From contig NZ_JAJSOH010000012.1 in the NCBI RefSeq assembly GCF_021277265.1, positions 62,001 through 126,000 of the forward strand: a stretch of DNA of 64,000 nucleotides, read 5' to 3'. The notes beneath the pieces are model-generated. The model saw only the letters and a list, made by a program, of their open reading frames with translations. It had not been told where the DNA came from and did not search any database. This stretch comes from Kineosporia rhizophila (GTDB lineage: Bacteria > Actinomycetota > Actinomycetes > Actinomycetales > Kineosporiaceae). Of this stretch, positions 55,401 through 61,400 are shown in pieces; the stretch's first letter is position 1; the number at the start of each line of letters is the position of its first letter. The translations under genes were made by a program, and so were the position numbers.

Positions 55401-58400
55401 CACCGTCGGTCAGGGTGGGCAGCACCTCGTCCTCGGTCGCCTCGACCGCCGCCATCGCGCCGCCGGTGGGCAGGGCCTGCATCAGACGGGCGCGGTTGGC
55501 GATCAGGCGGCAGGCGTCCTCGAGGGTGAGCACCCCGGCCGCGTGGGCGGCGGCGATCTCACCGACCGAGTGACCGGCCACCACGTCCGGCGTGACCCCT
55601 GCCGCGGCGAGCATGGCCACCAGGCTGACCTCGACCGCGAAGAGACCGGTCTGGGCGTACAGCGTCTGGTCGGCCAGGCCTTCCCGGTCGGCGTTCTCGT
55701 CACCGGACGTGGCATCTGCGAGCACCACGTCCCGGACGGGCAGACCCAGTTCGGTCTCCAGCATGGCGACCACCCGGTCGAACGTCTCGGCGAAGACCGG
55801 CGACGCGGCGTACAGCTCACGCCCCATCCCGGCCTTCTGCGCCCCCTGCCCGGCGAACAGGAAACCGACCCGCGGCACGGTGCCCGCCGGAATGGAACCC
55901 GTCACCACCGAACCGGTCGAGGTGCCGGCGCTCAGGCTGCGCGCACCGGCCACCGGATCGGCGCCCAGCACCACCGCGCGGTGCTCGAACTGCGAACGCG
56001 TGGTCACCAGCGACCAGGCCACGTCGGCCAGATCCACGCCGGCCGCGACTGCATCGGCGGCCCGGTCGACACCGGCGGAACCGGCGGCGAACTCGGCCAG
56101 CCGACCCGCCTGCGCCGCGAGCGCCGGGGCCGAGCGCGCCGAGACCACCCAGGCAACCGGGGCTTCGTGCAGCAGGCGGGGACGCTCGTCCTCGATCTCG
56201 TTCGGCACCTCCACTGCGACGGGGGCCTCTTCGACGATCACGTGCGCGTTCGTCCCGCTGATCCCGAAGGCCGAGACGCCCGCCCGGCGCGGCTGACCGT
56301 TGCGCGGCCAGGGCCTGGCCTCGGTCAGGATCCGCGCGTCGCCGTCGCTCCAGTCCACGTGCGGGCTGGGCTCTTCGGCGTGCAGGGTCCTGGGCAGCAG
56401 CTGGTGGTTCAGGGCCAGCACCATCTTGATCACACCGGCCACACCCGCGGCGGCGCCGGTGTGGGCGATGTTCGACTTCACCGAGCCCAGCCACACCGGG
56501 CGGCCTTCGGGGCGGTCCTGGCCGTAGGTGGCCAGCAGGGCCTGGGCCTCGATCGGGTCACCCAGAACCGTTCCGGTGCCGTGTGCCTCGACCGCGTCCA
56601 CGTCGGCCGGGCGCAGTCCGGCACTGGCTAGCGCGGTGCGGATCACCCGCTGCTGGGCCGGGCCGTTGGGGGCGGTGATGCCGTTGCTGGCGCCGTCCTG
56701 GTTGACCGCGCTGCCAGCGATCACGGCGAGTACCTGACGGCCGTTGCGCTGGGCGTCCGAAAGCCTCTCCAGCAGGAGAATTCCGGCGCCCTCACCCCAG
56801 CCGGTGCCGTCCGCGTCGGCGCCGAACGCCTTGCAGCGTCCGTCCGAGGCCAGCCCGCCCTGCCGGGAGAAGTCGCTGAACAGGCCGGTGTTGAACATGA
56901 CGGTGGCGCCACCGGCCAGGGCCAGCGTGCACTCCCCCGCCCGCAGGGCCTGGGCGGCCAGGTGCAGGGCGACCAGCGACGAGGAGCAGGCGGTGTCCAC
57001 GGTGACCGCCGGGCCCTCCAGGCCGAGCGTGTACGACACCCGTCCGGAGATCACGCTTCCTGAGGTGCCGGTCATGCCGTAGCTGTCGGAACCGATGCCG
57101 TACCAGGACGATCCGTAGCCACCGGCGAAGACCCCGGTGTTGCTGCCGCGCAGCGTCGCCGGGTCGATCCCGGCCCGCTCCAGGGCCTCCCAGGAGGTCT
57201 CCAGCAGCAGGCGCTGCTGCGGGTCCATCCCGAGCGCCTCGCGCGGGCTGATCCCGAAGAAGCCCGGGTCGAACTCCGGTGCCTCGTAGAGGAACCCGCC
57301 CTGCATGGTGGTCGAGGACCGGGCAGTGTCGGCGTCGGCGTCGTAGATGCCCTCGGTGTCCCAGCCGCGGTCGGTCGGGAAACCGGCGATCGCGTCGGTG
57401 CCTGAGCGCAGCAGTTCCCAGAAGCGTTCGGGGGTGTTGGCCCCGCCCGGGAAGCGGCAGCCGATGCCGACGATGGCGATCGGCTCGTCGGTGAACACCG
57501 CCCCCCGCACGGCCTCGGCAGCTGCCGGGGCCGGGCGGGCGCTGAGCTCGGCCCGGATGTGCGCGGCCAGCACGGCCGGCGCCGGGTAGTCGAAGACCAG
57601 CGTGGCGGGCAGCTTCAGGCCGGTGGCCATGGCCAGGCGGTTGCGCAGCTCGACGGCGGTGAGCGAGTCGAAGCCCACCTCGCGGAAGGCCCGGCCGGGC
57701 TCCATCAGGTCGGTCGGGGCGTGCCCGAGCACGGCCGCGGCGTGGGTGCGCACCAGGTCGGTGAGCATCCGGTCGGCCTCCAGCGGCGAGAGCCCGGCCA
57801 GCTGGGCCTGCAACGCCTGGGCGGCCGCGCTGGTCCCCTTGGCGCCGCCCACCGGCCGGTCGGTGCCGCCCGAGAGCACCCGCAGCAGCGGCGGGACCAG
57901 GGCGTTGGTGCCGGCCTGGGCGACCTGCGAGCGCAGCGCGGTGACGTTCAGGCGGGCCGGGACGAGCACGGCCTCGTCGCGGGCCAGGGCCACGTCGAGC
58001 AGGGCCAGGCCCTCCTCGGCGGTCAGCGCGGTGACGCCGCCGCGGGACATCCGCTCTCGGTCGCCGTCGCTCAGGTGGCTGGTCAGGCCGCTGGCGTCGG
58101 CCCACAGGCCCCAGGCCAGGGAGACGGCGGGGCGCCCGGTGCTGCGGCGGTGGGCGGCCAGGGCGTCGAGGAAGGCGTTGCCCGCTGCGTAGTTGCCCTG
58201 CCCGGCCGAGCCGAAGGTGGCCGCGGCCGAGGAGAAGAGCGCGAAGATGCGCAGGTCGAGACCGGCCGTGAGGCGGTGCAGGGTCCAGGCCGCGTCGACC
58301 TTGGGCCGCATCACCGTGTCGATCCGCTCGGGGGTGAGCGAGCCGATCACGCCGTCGTCGAGCACGCCGGCGGTGTGGACGACGCCGATCAGGGGAGCCT

Positions 58401-61400
58401 GCCCCGGGTCGGTGGCGACGGCGGCCAGGAGTCCGGAGGTGGTGTCGGGGTCGGTGACGTCGCAGGTGACGATGCGGGCGTCGACGCCCGTCAGGGCGAT
58501 GCTCGCGGCCAGAGCAGCAGCGCCGGAGGCCGAAGGCCCGCGGCGGCTGACCAGGAGCAGGTGGGCCGCGCGGTGGGTGGCGGCGAGGTGCTGGGCGACC
58601 AGGGCCGCCAGGGTGCCGGTGCCACCGGTGATCAGGATCGTGCCGGTGGCCTCCCCAGCCGCGAGCACAGCGGTTGACCCAGCCGGACGGATCAAGCGGC
58701 GGCCGTAGGCGTGACCGTCGCGGACCGCCAGTTCCGGCTCGCTCGTGCTGAGCGCGGCGGCCAGGGTGGCGACGTCCAGGTCCGGATCAGCCTGCTCCGC
58801 AGAACCGGAAAGGTCGGCCAGCACGATCCGGTCCGGGTTCTCGGACTGGGCCGAGCGCACCAGACCCCACACCGAGGCGGCGGGCAGGTCGGCGACCGGG
58901 TCGCCCTCGTGCACCGCGACCGCGCCCCGGCTGACCAGGACCAGGCGGGACTCCTCAAAGCCCTCCAGCGCCAGCCACTGCTGCAGCAGGAGCAGCACGT
59001 TGCCGGCCGTCTCGCGGGCGGCCTGCGGCGTGCCGTCACCCAGGCGTCCGTCGAGCTCGTCAGGGGTCTCGACGACCGCGAGCACCACCTCCGGGGCCTT
59101 CTGGCCCTCGGTGGCAGCGACCAGGCGGGTCAGATCGCTGTGCGCGTCCACGTCCACACCGGCCGCGGCCAGCCCACTGACCAGGTTGATCGAGTCGGTC
59201 CCGAGCACGCTCCAGCGCCCCGCCGAGGCCGCGACGGGGATCCGTACCGGCGCCCAGTCCAGTGCGAACAGGGCATCGTGCAGGCGGGCCGCGCCGGAGT
59301 GCAGACTGGCGGCCGGGATCGGGCGCAGGGTCAGCGATTCCACCGACAGCACCGCGGTGCCGTTGGCGTCGGCCGCGACCAGGCTCAGTGCACCGCTGTG
59401 GGTGCGCGACAGCCGGGCCCGCAGCGTGGTGGCGCCCGGGGTGTGCACGGTGAAGCCGTTCCAGGCCGAGGCCAGCAGCAGGTCGGAGTGACCGGCGGTG
59501 GGCCAACCCTCACCGGCGACCGACAGCACCTCCAGCAGGGCCGCGGTCAGCGCCGGGTGCACACCGAACATGGCCGCCGTGGTGTCCTCGCCCAGCGAGA
59601 CCTCGGCCAGGATGTCCTGCCCGTCCCGCCAGGCGCCCTTCAGCAGGCCCTCGGCCGTGCCCAGCAGAGGAACCGCGGAGGCGGGCGGCCAGGCCCCGGA
59701 GCTCACCGGCTTGACCGCCGCGTGCACCTCCGGGCTGTCGGGCTCCAGCACACCGCTGGCGTGCCGGGTCCAGGCGACCTCGGAACGAGCTCGCCGGGCG
59801 CGGATCTCGACCGAACGACGTCCACTGTCTTCCGGTCGGCCGAGCTGCACCTGTACCTGCAGCTGCTCACCGGCCGGGAGCACGATCGGCTCGGTGACGG
59901 TCAGCTCCGCGATCCGCGGGCAGCCGACCTGGAACCCGGCCACCACAGCCAGTTCCGCGAGCACGGTCGCCGAGGTTCCCGCAGTGACGTCCACGTTCAG
60001 CCAGGGCTGCTCGTTCAGTGCCAGGCGGCCGGTGACCACCAGGCCCTCGTCGTCGGCCAGCTCGACCGCCGCGCCGAGCAGCGGGTGCGGCACCGGGTCG
60101 AGGCCGGCCGAGGTGACGTCGGTGGCCGGGCCGCCGCTGCCGAGATACCAGAAGTGCTCGTGCTGGAAGGCGTAGGTGGGCAGGGCGATCTGGCGGGCCT
60201 GCGGCAGCACGCTCGGCCAGTCCACCCGCACGCCCTGGGTGTGCACGGCGGCCAGCGCGGCGAGCAGGTTCTGCGGGCCACCCTCGTCGCGACGCAGCGT
60301 CCCGGTGATCACCGCACCTTCGGCGATCGCCTCGACCGAGGTGGTCAGCACCGGGTGCGGGGAGCTCTCGATCCATACGTTGTGGCCGCCGTCGGCCAGG
60401 AACTGCACGGCGTCGGCGAAGCGGACCCGGTTGCGCAGGCTGGCGTACCAGTACCCGGCGTCGGCCTCGGTGCCCTCGATGGTCTCGCCGGTCATCGACG
60501 AGACCAGCGGCGTCTGCCCGGCCATCGGAGTGACCGGGGCCAGCAGCGTCAGGATCTCCTCGCGCAGCTCCTCCACCTGGGGGCCGTGCGAGGCGTAGTC
60601 GACCGGCAGGATGCGCGCCCGGCCACCCTCGGCCTCCACCTGCGCGGCCAGGCCTTCCAGCAGCGCCGGTTCCCCGGAGACCACCGTGGTGTTCGGCCCG
60701 TTCACCGCCGCCACCGTCACCCCCGCCTGGTCGGCGATCCGCGCCTCCACCGTCGCCACCGGCTCGGCAATGGCCAGCATCCCGCCACGGCCCGACAGCG
60801 CCGTCAACGTCTGACTGCGCAGGGCCACGACCCGGGCGGCGTCCTCCAGCGAAAGAATGCCCGCCACCACGGCGGCCGCGATCTCACCCTGCGAGTGCCC
60901 GACCACGGCGTCCGGGTACACGCCCGAGGCCTTCCAGACCTCGGCCAGCGAGACCATGACCGCCCACAGCGCGGGCTGGACCACATCGACCCGCTGCAGG
61001 GCCTCCTCGTCAGCCAGAACCTCGTCGAGCGACCAGTCCACGAAAGGCGCCAGCGCGGCGCTGCACTCGGCCAGGCGAGCTGCGAACACCGGCGAAGCAG
61101 CGGCCAGCGCGCGGCCCATGCCGAGCCACTGCGAACCCTGGCCCGGGAAGACGAACACGGTGCGCCCGCCGCCCCCACCGGCCGGGATCACCCCGGACAC
61201 AGCCTGGTCCGAAGGCTCACCACTGCTCACCGCGGCCAGGCCGGCCAGGATCTCGGCGCGGGTTGAGCCCAGCACAACTGCCCGGTGCTCGAACGTGGAA
61301 CGGGTGGTGGCCAGCGACCAGGCCAGTTCGGCGGGGGTGGCCTGCGGGGAATTATGGACGAATGTTGCCAGTCGGTCGGCCTGGTCACCGAGGCCGGTGG

